DNA of 64,000 nt, taken from positions 18,491,569-18,555,568 of the forward strand of contig OW388302.1 of assembly GCA_936450465.1 (NCBI GenBank). The letters are read 5' to 3'. The position numbers and the translations under genes were made by a program. The notes under the pieces are model-generated. The model was not told the origin of the DNA. It saw only the letters and a list, made by a program, of their open reading frames with translations, and searched no databases. How positions within the stretch are numbered: position 1 is the stretch's first letter; each line of letters begins with the position of its first letter. The DNA is from Gibbula magus (taxonomy: Eukaryota; Mollusca; Gastropoda; Trochida; Trochidae). This document shows positions 56,601 to 64,000 of the stretch, in pieces.

Positions 56601-59600
56601 TAGTAGAGGTATTCCGCAGAGGCGAGTTGGTGAGCTAGCTCCACCTGGTGGTTTCCCTGCAGCTCATCATTAATAACAACCAGCAGCGACTTCTCCTGAC
56701 CAAGGACGTCGAGCACACTCCCTGCTCCTGTAATATGGATAACAAAGAGTTTTAGTAAGACCATTAGTAAGACAAGTACTGGTTTCTTATAATTAGCCAC
56801 TCCAGCACCTAGAGCTGCAAAGCTGTAATGGTGCCAATGTGATTGTATGGCATTTGACTATCTTAGATCTAAGAGAGCTTCAAAAGCCAGGCTCTAAATT
56901 TTTTAAGCTGTCTGTGCAATATGATTGTTATAACACCATCATACATTAGACTGGCTTATGGGTATCTCAGCACTTATACAGGTTGGAAAATCGGACCATC
57001 TTATTTTCCTCGTTTGACTTTATAAAGATGTCTTGGGTACATGCTCTCATTTTACTCTGATGCAAGAAAGGAGGTTTGCTACACCACTAAGAATAGTAAC
57101 CCAATAGATGTTGAGCACTTGTTATTAGGAGAATAAAAAAAATAGAGCCATGGGCTCTGTAGCTCAAAAGGATTTATATTGTTATAATAAATTTTCTCAG
57201 CTTGTTCTAGAGCTTTTCAGACTGAAGAAGAAGATGAAAATAGGTTTTTAAGGTCCTAACCCCTGTGACCCCATTACGGTCCCAAGGGCACCAAATCTAC
57301 AATTTAGAATCCCAATTAACCAAGGAGTCTGCACACAACTTTTCAGCTGTCTACACCTTTTGGAACTGGAGAAGAAGATGAAAATAGGTTTTTAAGGTCC
57401 TAACCCCTGTGACCCCATTACGGTCCCAAGGGCACCAAATCTACAATTTAGAATCCCAATTAACCAAGGAGTCTTCACACAACTTTTCAGCTGTCTACAC
57501 CTTTTGGAACTGGAGAAGAAGATGAAAATAGGTTTTTAAGGTCCTAACCCCTGTGACCCCATTAAGGTCACAAGGGCACCAAATCTACAATTTAGAATCC
57601 CAATTAACCAAGGAGTCTGCACACAACTTTTCAGCTGTCTACACCTTTTGGAACTGGAGAAGAAGATGAAAATAGGTTTTTAAGGTTGTGACCCCTTGTG
57701 ACCCCAGTGGATTTCACAGCCAGTACATAATATATAGAACATCATACTTGTGCATTTGGATCGTTTGAATGAGAAGATGGCATGGAAGCAGAGGAACAAC
57801 GAGTTCGAAGACATGACAGCTTCAAGTTCAATAAAAACGATAGAAAGTATGATGTTCTACATTTATTACATATCCCTTTTTATTAGCAAATTGGTAAACA
57901 AATAAAGTTGGATAAATCTACTGGGACGACGTGCACAGTTGCTTGACCAGCACGACTCACGATTTGATATCTTTATTTTCTCATTTGTCAGCCCAATAGA
58001 GCTTTAAGTGAAATTTTCTTCTGTGTGTTAACATAATTAAACCATCCAATTTTGAATGACGTAACAATAGATGTTAGGACGGACCCCCTGCCATTTCCAT
58101 ATTTGAGGGTAGTCAGGACCAAATGTACAAACTTAAGTCTCCATGTAATAAAACTGTTAATCTGAAACTTTCAGCTTCCTATGTCAATTAGTTTAGGAGA
58201 AGAAGTCGTTTAAAGGTTTCACTTATAATGCTTGCCATGCCCATATTTGAGAGGGGAGTGGAGGATCAAATGAACAAACTTTGATACCCGTTCTGCAAGG
58301 TACGTCCCAACAAAATATCAAGTTTGTGGGTCAGCAGCGGTTCTGGTGGAGAAGTCGAAATGTGTAAAGTTTACGGATGACGGAGGATGTCACAAGCCTA
58401 TCTTTAGTTCGGGCATGATGAGTTAAAAGTTGTTTACCAAGCGGCAAGCACGTATCACCTGCATGACTGATGACAAGCGAAGCCTCTCTGATATCAGCTG
58501 CAATTGAGTTCTTGTAGTCGAAGTGAGCTACTTCAAACCCTGCAATCTCACATTTCGGTACATCAAAGTCTATTGCTCCTGTCTGTAGAACAAGCTTTGA
58601 GTATCCTAGGCTCTTGAAAATCTAGGGAAAAAAACAGCACAACGTAAAAATACTAAACTCTGTAATCAACACATTCCATGTATCCAAAGGCCTAAATCAT
58701 TAAAAGATCGACCATTTGTTTTCCATGAGTGGACCAAGCAGATATTTATATTTATTTCATCCTTTATTCTTTTACCACCCTGGTTAGTTGCAGTCCGGAC
58801 CTTGGCTAAATCTCCAAACCACAATCATCAGGTGACTCTCTTACATGCAAAAAGTATTCGGATGATGACGTTATTTCCATAGACTTGTATGTTAATTTAG
58901 TCTAGGATAAATAATTTTAACAGAATAGATTCTCGTTGGATTGATGTCAAATGTTTCAGCTTGATTTAAAATCATTTCTGCTTGAAGTCCATTATTTTTA
59001 TGACAACAATTTTATATATGTCATTCAATTTACCTACACGTGTACATTAAATAAAAGAGAAGATGACATATCCCACCGGTTCAACAAAATTTGTAAAACA
59101 CATCTTTTACAGATACTTGTGTATCTACTACCGTACTTCAGTTAGTGGGTATTACAGATGCTGAGTTTCAGGTATGTTAAAGGTTTTAGACTTCTGCTCC
59201 AGAAGCAGTCAAAATCAACAACAACCAACATCCCTCTCATGTTTCTATGGAAGATGAAAAAAATCTGAAAATATCAAAAGGCACCACTTCAGTTAGTGGG
59301 TAATACACATGCAAAGTTTCAGGAAGATATGATGAACGGTGTTTGAGCTGTGCACAAGAAACGAACCTGTCTCTGAACAAAGTCCAACTTCAACATGTTT
59401 CTATGGAAACGACCAAAAATAAAATGTTTAGAAATCTGAAAATATCAAAAGGCACCCCTTCAGTTGGTGGGTAATACACATGGAAAGTTTCAGAAAGATA
59501 TCATAAACGGTTTTAGAGTTCTGCTCCGGAAACGAAATGATTACGGACGGACGGACGGACGGACGGACGGGCGGGGTGATGACTATATCCCAAGGTATTA

Positions 59601-62600
59601 CATACCGGTGGGATGAAAAAGGAAAATTAAACATAAATTATGAGAATAATATTGTCTCAATATAATGCACAATCCATTGCCCTGAAAAATCTTAGTCTTG
59701 AAATTGAGAGAGAGCACTCAGCAAGGTCAACACACAGGAGATTATGCAATATGCTTGGCTCTGGTTACAAGCCAGCTGTGCTTTTACAGCCAAATTATGT
59801 AATAGCCTCTGTCTTGCACTAAACACTGGCAGCACTGATCTAACTGTATAAGGCTTAGAGAGAACAGGCAATGTGATGAATCTCATGGTACATATTACAA
59901 TTTAGAATCCCCTTGGCTAAACAATCTATGCACAATTTTTAACAGTTCTTAGCCTTTTCATCTAAACATCTAAACATTCTGAACGCAATATTCCTTCTAG
60001 TTTGTTCTGGAGAAGGAGATGAAAAAAGATTTTTATGTTTTGACCTGTGAGGGCCTTTTTTTTTATATAATATCCACAATATTCAGTTCATAGGCTATTC
60101 AGATTGTAATCTTAAGTTGACATGTATTTCACATTCCTACTGAATAAGATTAACTGCAAAGTTACTTTTTTTCTCAATTCTGCATTTATTAAACCCAAGT
60201 TAGGACTCACATATCTAAAAGATAAGATGACTCTCCCTCAGGTATTTTATTAGGGATCACTAAATACTGAATGAAGTGCACATAAAATATCAGTTCAAAA
60301 TTTAATTTCAACAGGTTTTTCAGCCTGTGGCCCATATTTGGGACCACAGGGTCACCAAATCTACAATTTAGAATCTCCATTGGCTAATGACTCTGTACAC
60401 ACTATTACAGCCTTCTAGGTCTTTTCATTCTGGAGAAGAAGATGAAAATAGGATTTTAGGTCATGGCCTGTGAGGCCCTTATTTGAGGCCACAGGGTCAC
60501 CAGATCTACAATTTAGAATCTCCATTGGCTTAAGAGTCTGTACACAGCATTTCAGCCTTCTAGGTCTTTTCGTTCTGAAAAAGAAGATGAAAATAGGTTT
60601 TTAGGTTATGGCCTGTGAGGCCCTTATTTGGGGTCACTGGATCACCAAATCTAGATTTACAAAAAAACAAATTTAGAATCCCCATTGGCCAAGGAGCCTG
60701 TATACAAAATTTCAGCTCCCTAGACCCACTGGTTCTGGAGAAGAAGTCGAAAAAGCGAAAAGTTTACAGACGGAGGGATGGATGCCATGCCATGCCATAA
60801 ACCCATCGGGCCTTTCAGGCCTGATGAGCTAAAAATCTTTATTTAAATCATAAACAAACTATGTAATGGAAGTAAAGATCATAATAACAGCAGTGCACTC
60901 GATCTTTCTCGTATCCCCTAGAGTTTCTGCAAAAGTTTAGCAGGCGGTGGGAATGGTTAGTGGCAGGATTCTGTAAGCACTACGAAGGAGGAAGTCCAAG
61001 ATGCGCAGATAACCTGCGTGAAGGATAGGTAAACAGAGGCTCTTTCAAGGCCACAGTCATGTGGTCTAGCGTCAGCTTGTTGAAAATCACCATTGAGAAA
61101 TTGAAGTTATTGAATTGAATATATTTTTTAAGGTATTCAATTAAGATTGGTCCAAAAGTGCACTATGTAAGATTACAATATATTTTCATTACTGAAGTGT
61201 GTAGTTGAGCTGATTAATGAAATAGTGATGATTTGCTGCTTTGATCAAGGCAGAACAACTGATTGATAAGATAGGTTCTCACTGACATGCTACAGTGAGC
61301 AGAAAGGAAGAAATAATGTCATATGTAAATACCACGAAAATCGGTGACCCAGTAAAACAGGTAACTCAAGGGTAGAAAGGCCAGGCCCCCCTAAGTAATT
61401 GAAGGAAATGTGTCAATTTTGAAGAAGATCAATCCAAACTTGAAAGAAAAGCGCCCATTACGGAAGAAAATGCTTCTTTTCTCGAAACAATATCGGTGAA
61501 TCCACGGTAATTACTGAAACAATCATTCCAATTTCGGAAAGAACAACGTCTCAATCGGATACGACTTCGTCCTTTTCCGTGAATTCTCGGTCGATGACGG
61601 AAATGCACACATCACAAAATTGTGTCCGAAGAAGGTTCTCCTGTTTCGGTGAGTAATGTTTTTACTGTAACAGCTAGTCTGTACTTTACATGAATCGAAG
61701 TTAAAATACTTTTGTTGAATGCGTCTAGGTATAAGGAATCGACAAGACTATAGGTTATTGTCATGAAAATGAGTAATTACGGTGCTAATGTTGAAACAGC
61801 TCACGATTCGCCGATTGTTTACATCGAAGACAGGTGAAGCTGTATCACTAACAGAAGCATAGATGATTGCATCCTCCAAGCAGCGGTGTGCGCATGTTAA
61901 GTCAAGCTTACACACCCCTGCCGTTAGGTCATTTGCATATGACCTTTGCCCTCTGACCGTAAGCTCCGTACAGCGTTTGATGTCCTTCACCCCGGATGTA
62001 AACAAAATGGCGGCTCTGAGATGACTGCATCAACGCCAAGGTTTTTTCATGAGATCATTTGTTTTTGTTGTTTAAAGTAAACAAAACTAGTACATATTTA
62101 TAAAATAAATAGTTGTGTTTGTAATATTTCCATGTATCATCATTTTTCTACACACGCAAATTTTGTTGAAAATCAACGTTGACAAGCAAACCGATGAATT
62201 ACTCGGCAACGGACGACAAACGCTGTACAAAAAAACACCAACTATAATCGTAATGTTTTGAAGCTTTGTTCACCTTATACTTACTAAAGTTGATATATTT
62301 TGAAAAACTTTTATTTCTAAACGAACTATTAAAATAACAACATTGCACTCGATCTTGCTCGTATCCCCTATTTTGAAGTTTCTGCTAAATTTTAACGGGC
62401 GGAGGGAACGGCTAGTGGCAGGGGTCTATAAGCACTATGAAGGAGGAAGTCCGAGGTGCGCAGAGGATGGAGGATGAGATGATTGTTTCAGTAATCCACC
62501 GATATTGCTGCTTTTGTTTCGAGGAAAGAAGCATTTTCTTCCATGATGGGCGCTTTTCTTTCAATTTTGGATGGATTTTCCTCAAAATTGACGCATTTCC

Positions 62601-62855
62601 TTCAATTACTTAGGGGGCCTGAAGGCTATGAAAATAACGTCACTGTCCGAATACTTTTTGCATGACTCTGTAAACAAAAAGGTTGAGATTAATTTGCAAT
62701 GCATATTTGCTTATCTGCTGCAAAAATAACTAGAATTGGTAAAATGCAGTCTATAGTAGATATCTAGTAACCTCGCATAGTTTAGTTGATGACGTAGTTT
62801 TAATTAGATCATCAAATGTTGTTGTTCCTACTGTCACGAAAACAGAACGTGACAT
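47529..62855 (-). CDS. ALG13: ALG13, UDP-GlcNAc:dolichyl-PP-GlcNAc transferase catalytic subunit (165 aa, 4 exons)
   Basis: Exons on the - strand are 62855-62772, 58621-58459, 56727-56589 and 47640-47529; all junctions are GT-AG and phases match, giving exactly 165 residues, the length of the short ALG13 form. Family signatures in order: FVTVGTT.FDDLI at residues 5-16, SLGYSKLVLQTG, an acidic substrate-site segment, VISHAGAGS (about 78-86, the UDP-GlcNAc-binding loop of GT28 C-terminal domains), VVINDELQGNHQVELA, EYLYYCSC and the C-terminal FTKLQPFPPGQPERF. ALG13 pairs with membrane-anchored ALG14 on the cytosolic face of the ER to add the second GlcNAc of the N-glycan precursor. There is no signal peptide or membrane segment, as expected. 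No OTU/Tudor extension is visible. Introns of 4.1, 1.7 and 8.9 kb are loaded with repeats. The donor end of exon 3 is amplified about 50-fold. Confidence 0.95.
47757..49085. repeat. 29-bp tandem array, part 1
   Basis: GCCCTACATATCAACAGGAT followed by ACAATCTAT repeats about 46 times with CATATC/CATTTC, GGATAC/GAATGC and GCCCTAC/AGCCTAC variants. It lies in ALG13 intron 3, starting about 115 nt from exon 4. Absence of stops makes long repetitive open frames in several frames; none connects to exon sequence. Confidence 0.97.
49089..49243. repeat. long imperfect palindrome
   Basis: The left arm AGAATAATCAACGAGTTGCG pairs with the right arm CCGAGTTGGTTATTCT; inward, GATTATCTGTCCC pairs with GGGACCGATAATTC and AAACTCC with GGAGTTT. 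Arms are about 67 nt with a ~12-nt loop (GAGCTTTAGCGA). Confidence 0.88.
49578..49616. promoter_or_regulatory. cluster of three TGACGTCA (CRE-type) palindromes
   Basis: Exact TGACGTCA octamers at 49578-49585, 49593-49600 and 49609-49616, with a half-site ACGTCA at 49567-49572. Spacings are 15 and 16 bp. The octamer is the consensus site for CREB/ATF bZIP factors; whether it functions here is unknown. It lies within the inserted element in ALG13 intron 3. Confidence 0.6.
49930..50518. repeat. 29-bp tandem array, part 2
   Basis: Same unit and phase style as 47757-49085, about 20 copies. One unit carries an extra CCGGTAC (near 50141). Confidence 0.97.
50523..51028. repeat. 42-bp tandem array, 12 near-identical copies
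   Basis: TGTAAGAAGAAAGGGTAGTT followed by TGTTTAAATCTCTGTATTAAAA repeats from 50525 to the last start at 50987, exactly 11 periods of 42 bp, with essentially no variation until the final unit. It directly follows the 29-bp array. Confidence 0.97.
51029..51610. other. ALG13 intron sequence with a solo MITE-E end
   Basis: TTAAAAGCCGCTGTAGCAC at 51195-51213 matches a terminus of MITE family E, with no partner end. The rest is unremarkable AT-rich intron. Confidence 0.5.
51615..52893 (-). mobile_element. HINE-1, reverse copy X, 5' part lost at the 75-bp array
   Basis: Starts with the inverted right-end hairpin AGAGCCATGGGCTCT (51623-51637) and TAGCTCATCA (51639-51648). Inner repeats such as ACTGCAAAGTTACTTTTTTT and GATGACTCTCCCTCAGG occur twice within it (near 52000-52090 and 52810-52893) and again near 60160-60241. 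It ends abruptly at CCCTCAGGT, where the 75-bp array begins. Confidence 0.72.
52485..52596 (-). mobile_element. Penelope-like element remnant with hammerhead-like fold
   Basis: On the - strand: GAGAGGCATTCTAGAAGT, then GCTTGATAATGGTATA, a 6-nt loop, TATACCGAAACGTC. GGTATA/TATACC (52541-52546 with 52529-52534) forms a perfect stem II followed by GAAAC, as in hammerhead ribozymes, but the first core strand is TTGATAA instead of CTGATGA. Shares flanks with 43320-43475. Confidence 0.5.
52893..56636 (-). repeat. 75-bp tandem array of the ALG13 exon 3 donor junction, about 50 copies
   Basis: Read on the - strand, each unit contains the last 47-51 nt of ALG13 exon 3 (GCTCACCAACTCGCCTCTGC through CTCATGCAG) followed by 24-28 nt of intron starting at the donor (GTTTGTACAATCTCACAG). 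From the exon-3 copy (AG at 56589-56590) to the last copy (52914-52915) is exactly 49 x 75 bp, with no indels and few substitutions. The ALG13 frame runs open through the whole array because 75 is a multiple of three. Confidence 0.98.
56589..56727 (-). CDS. ALG13: ALG13 exon 3 (nucleotide-sugar loop exon)
   Basis: On the - strand the acceptor is CATATTACAG and the donor GTTTGTAC. It completes the glycine of H-A-G and reads A-G-S-V-L-D-V-L-G-Q-E-K-S-L-L-V-V-I-N-D-E-L-Q and E-Y-L-Y-Y-C-S-C plus AG. Using this first donor gives phase agreement with exon 4. The same donor sequence recurs in the downstream units. Confidence 0.93.
57137..58427 (-). mobile_element. HINE-1, reverse copy in ALG13 intron 2
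   Basis: Begins AATAGAGCCATGGGCTCTGT (inverted 3' hairpin) with TAGCTCA, then about 3.5 inverted 145-bp units (57200-57700; GAACTGGAGAAGAAGATG at ~144-145-bp spacing). It ends near GGGCATGATGAGTTA (58411-58425), a mutated left end only about 33 nt from exon 2. A small foldback is embedded at 57735-57862. Confidence 0.65.
57735..57862. mobile_element. small foldback element, ~128 bp
   Basis: TAGAACATCATACTT at the left is mirrored exactly by AAGTATGATGTTCTA at the right. It sits inside the HINE-1 copy. Non-coding. Confidence 0.55.
58459..58621 (-). CDS. ALG13: ALG13 exon 2
   Basis: On the - strand the acceptor is TTTTTTTCCCTAG and the donor GTGATACG. Reads I-F-K-S-L-G-Y-S-K-L-V-L-Q-T-G-A and ends E-A-S-L-V-I-S-H-A plus one base of glycine. 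S-L-G-Y-x-x-L-x-L-Q-x-G and L-V-I-S-H-A are hallmark ALG13 segments. Confidence 0.94.
58622..59058. other. ALG13 intron 1 sequence, nothing recognised
   Basis: AT-rich intron between exon 2 and the HINE-2 copy; no repeat recognised. Confidence 0.5.
59059..59616 (-). mobile_element. HINE-2, reverse copy
   Basis: TATCCCACCGGT (59069-59080) and ACCGGTGGGAT (59604-59614) are the inverted ends. A CGGA run (59545-59570) and three ACTTCAGTTAGTGGGTA-type phrases correspond to the forward copy at 18141. The outer half of the 3' hairpin is lost. Confidence 0.75.
59855..60834 (-). mobile_element. HINE-1, reverse copy Y, 3' part missing
   Basis: Starts inside the element at AGAGAGAACAGGCAATGTG (shared with 51648 of copy X), continues through about three inverted 145-bp-like units (GGTCACCAAATCTACAATTT), and ends with the intact left end: GGATGGATGCCATGCC, CGGGCCTTTCAGGCCTGATG and TGATGAGCTA (60822-60831). 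Confidence 0.75.
60835..61380. other. ALG13 intron 1 sequence with one repeat copy
   Basis: 60893-61020 (GCACTCGATCTTTCTCGTAT to AGTCCAAGATGCGCAG) is a direct repeat of 62344-62466. The rest is unremarkable. Confidence 0.6.
61382..62621. mobile_element. 1.24-kb element with ~150-bp terminal inverted repeats
   Basis: The left end CAGGCCCCCCTAAGTAATTG mirrors the right end CAATTACTTAGGGGGCCTG. The inversion extends about 150 bp: GAAAAGCGCCCAT..GGAAGAAAATGCTTC against GAAGCATTTTCTTCC..ATGGGCGCTTTTC. AAGGC flanks both sides as a possible 5-bp target duplication. No long frame. It lies in ALG13 intron 1, about 150 nt from exon 1. Family not assigned. Confidence 0.78.
62772..62855 (-). CDS. ALG13: ALG13 exon 1 with start codon
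   Basis: ATG at 62855-62853 has A at -3. Reads M-S-R-S-V-F-V-T-V-G-T-T-T-F-D-D-L-I-K and ends K-L-C-E before donor GTTACTAG, phase 0. F-V-T-V-G-T-T-x-F-D-D-L-I is the N-terminal signature of ALG13. The start fits the family: the strand begins 3-4 residues after Met. Confidence 0.95.
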
Positions 62856-63711
62856 TCTTCCACGCGGACATACGACTTTACTTCCAACTGACATCTGACT
62901 GACAACAATCATATTGTTCATGTTGTCGAATTGATGCAAATGGCATGCCATCAATTGACTTATAACCACAGTTAGGTATGTCCATTAATTGATAGCTTAC
63001 TGTTAACAATTAACTTATTACCAAAATAATTATTTGAATAATTTCCTCTAAATGTGACTACTAATATAAATAGTTGTATGCCTATACGACAACCATTTCC
63101 GCAGCAAAGAGAAAACAAAATATTTGTTTCCCTGAAAATCCACATAAAAAACTTACATGATTCAAAGTACAATTTCAAACCCCTTAAAGATATTTAGTTT
63201 ACGAAAAGTATAATATTATATTTATTAGAATCAGTCGCTTTAGCCGAAAATGTGCCAATGAACGCACGCCATACACTCAGATGCGTTGCAAGAATGGCTG
63301 TCAATTCGCTGTTAGAAGAGAAGAAAACAACATAAAATATTTTGTTCAAGGTAAGCTGAAGAACGAAAATAATTTGTTAAGATTCCGCTGATCGCATTTG
63401 CAGGTCATAAGTTTTAATAAATGCTTCTAAAATGTCCGCCTGTTTGACGAAGAAGATGAAAATTCAAGGTGAAGAACTCGCCGCACCCACCCAATATTGC
63501 ACGTTATGTTAGATCTGAGATCCATGATAAATTTGTTTTTATTTACGTTACGCAGAAGGAGAAGATAAATGTGGTGTGTGTGGCTTTTTTAAAATTTATT
63601 TTAAAAATCAATGATTCTATTACACGGTGTTATCATCTTTAACTGAAAACGATGTAAGAAAGTATTCTATCATTTGACAAATGATTCCTGTGAAAATAAA
63701 TGAAACGAATT
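62856..63711. promoter_or_regulatory. ALG13 upstream region
   Basis: AT-rich sequence upstream of the ALG13 start. No TATA box or obvious CpG island recognised. Transcription start unknown. Confidence 0.3.
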
Positions 63712-63887
63712 TTAAAGGGGCAGTAGCACGTTTTTTGCAAATTTTATTTTTTCAAATTTCTCATTTATAATGATAGTTTATATCATTCATATTTACTTTA
63801 GAGGGTAAAACATCTTATTACAAAAACCAATTATCAGTAGTGGTAAAAACGATGTTGTGTATATAGCAAAAATTGCATGGCGGCTAG
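63712..63887. mobile_element. MITE family C, copy 4, truncated
   Basis: TTAAAGGGGCAGTAGCACG (63712-63730) starts the element. It follows the family (CCAATTATCAGTAGTGGTAA, GCATGGCGGC) and stops about halfway at 63887, where other sequence begins. Confidence 0.82.
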
Positions 63888-64000
63888 TGTTGGGAATCGA
63901 CCCCTAACACCCTAATCGATTATCGAAGTCATCTGGCGATCAATTATCGATAAATGATCGACTAGATATATAAATCACCAAGTGGAATTCATGAAGACAA
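63888..64000. mobile_element. start of a TAGTGTTGGGAATCG element, runs off the window
   Basis: CTAGTGTTGGGAATCGACCC followed by repeated ATCGATTATCGA words resembles the terminus of hAT-type elements. Only the left part is visible and the assignment is tentative. Confidence 0.4.

Noticed and set aside
52859..56800. A 1313-residue open frame starting with a hydrophobic, signal-peptide-like MANYKKPVLVLLMVLL segment
   Set aside because: The start lies in ALG13 intron 2, the AG acceptor of exon 3 cuts through it, and the rest is the 75-bp array read in the ALG13 frame. Other frames and the opposite strand are equally open.
60815..60835. Hammerhead core at the HINE-1 end (CTGATGAGCTA)
   Set aside because: No GAAA segment or stem II follows at the right distance; it is simply the subterminal inverted repeat.
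63255..63356. First exon of a divergent + strand gene (short ATG frame, CAAG|GTAAGC donor at 63351)
   Set aside because: The frame from the first ATG ends after 25 codons, no partner exon is visible and a single donor match is weak evidence.

Overview
The window looks like nuclear DNA of an invertebrate metazoan, most likely a bivalve mollusc. It is AT-rich, has small GT-AG exons in long introns, and is full of tRNA-derived SINEs, TTAA-flanked elements and Helitron-like interspersed elements carrying CCGT runs and internal 145-bp tandem repeats, a style typical of bivalve genomes. The phylum is an inference. No bacterial or viral genes, CRISPR array, rRNA or free-standing tRNA gene was found.

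Two convergent genes were reconstructed exon by exon with consistent splice phases. On the + strand, 12 exons between 5387 and 39258 encode about 373 residues of an extended short-chain dehydrogenase/reductase (NAD-dependent epimerase/dehydratase fold). Its first coding exon lies outside the window or was not recognised. On the - strand, four exons between 62855 and 47529 give a complete 165-residue ALG13, the catalytic subunit of the enzyme that adds the second GlcNAc to dolichol-linked oligosaccharide. About 8.3 kb of intergenic DNA separates the two 3' ends.

Well over a third of the window is tandem repeat: 52-bp units (1-2510), 30-bp (5459-7038), 145-bp units inside a mobile element (10.6-12.0 kb), 21-bp (14.45-15.09 kb), 44-bp (21.8-33.28 kb), 34-bp (43.4-44.0 kb), 29-bp (47.76-50.52 kb, split by an insertion), 42-bp (50.5-51.0 kb) and 75-bp (52.9-56.6 kb). 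Mobile elements include one mariner with a broken transposase, three ~1.48-kb piggyBac-like non-autonomous elements with TTAA target duplications, three families of Helitron-like (HINE-type) elements, several MITE/foldback families, SINEs, and Penelope-like remnants with a hammerhead-like fold.

The most striking observation is that the two largest arrays are amplified exon-intron junctions. The 44-bp unit is the last 16 nt of an SDR exon plus 28 nt of intron starting at the splice donor, repeated 260 times. The 75-bp unit is the last ~47-51 nt of ALG13 exon 3 plus ~24-28 nt of intron starting at its donor, about 50 copies. A third SDR exon end carries a young two-copy 64-bp duplication of the same kind, and the 30-bp array starts 10 nt after another donor. 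Together this suggests that splice donors in this genome seed minisatellites, leaving hundreds of duplicated 5' splice sites inside functional genes.
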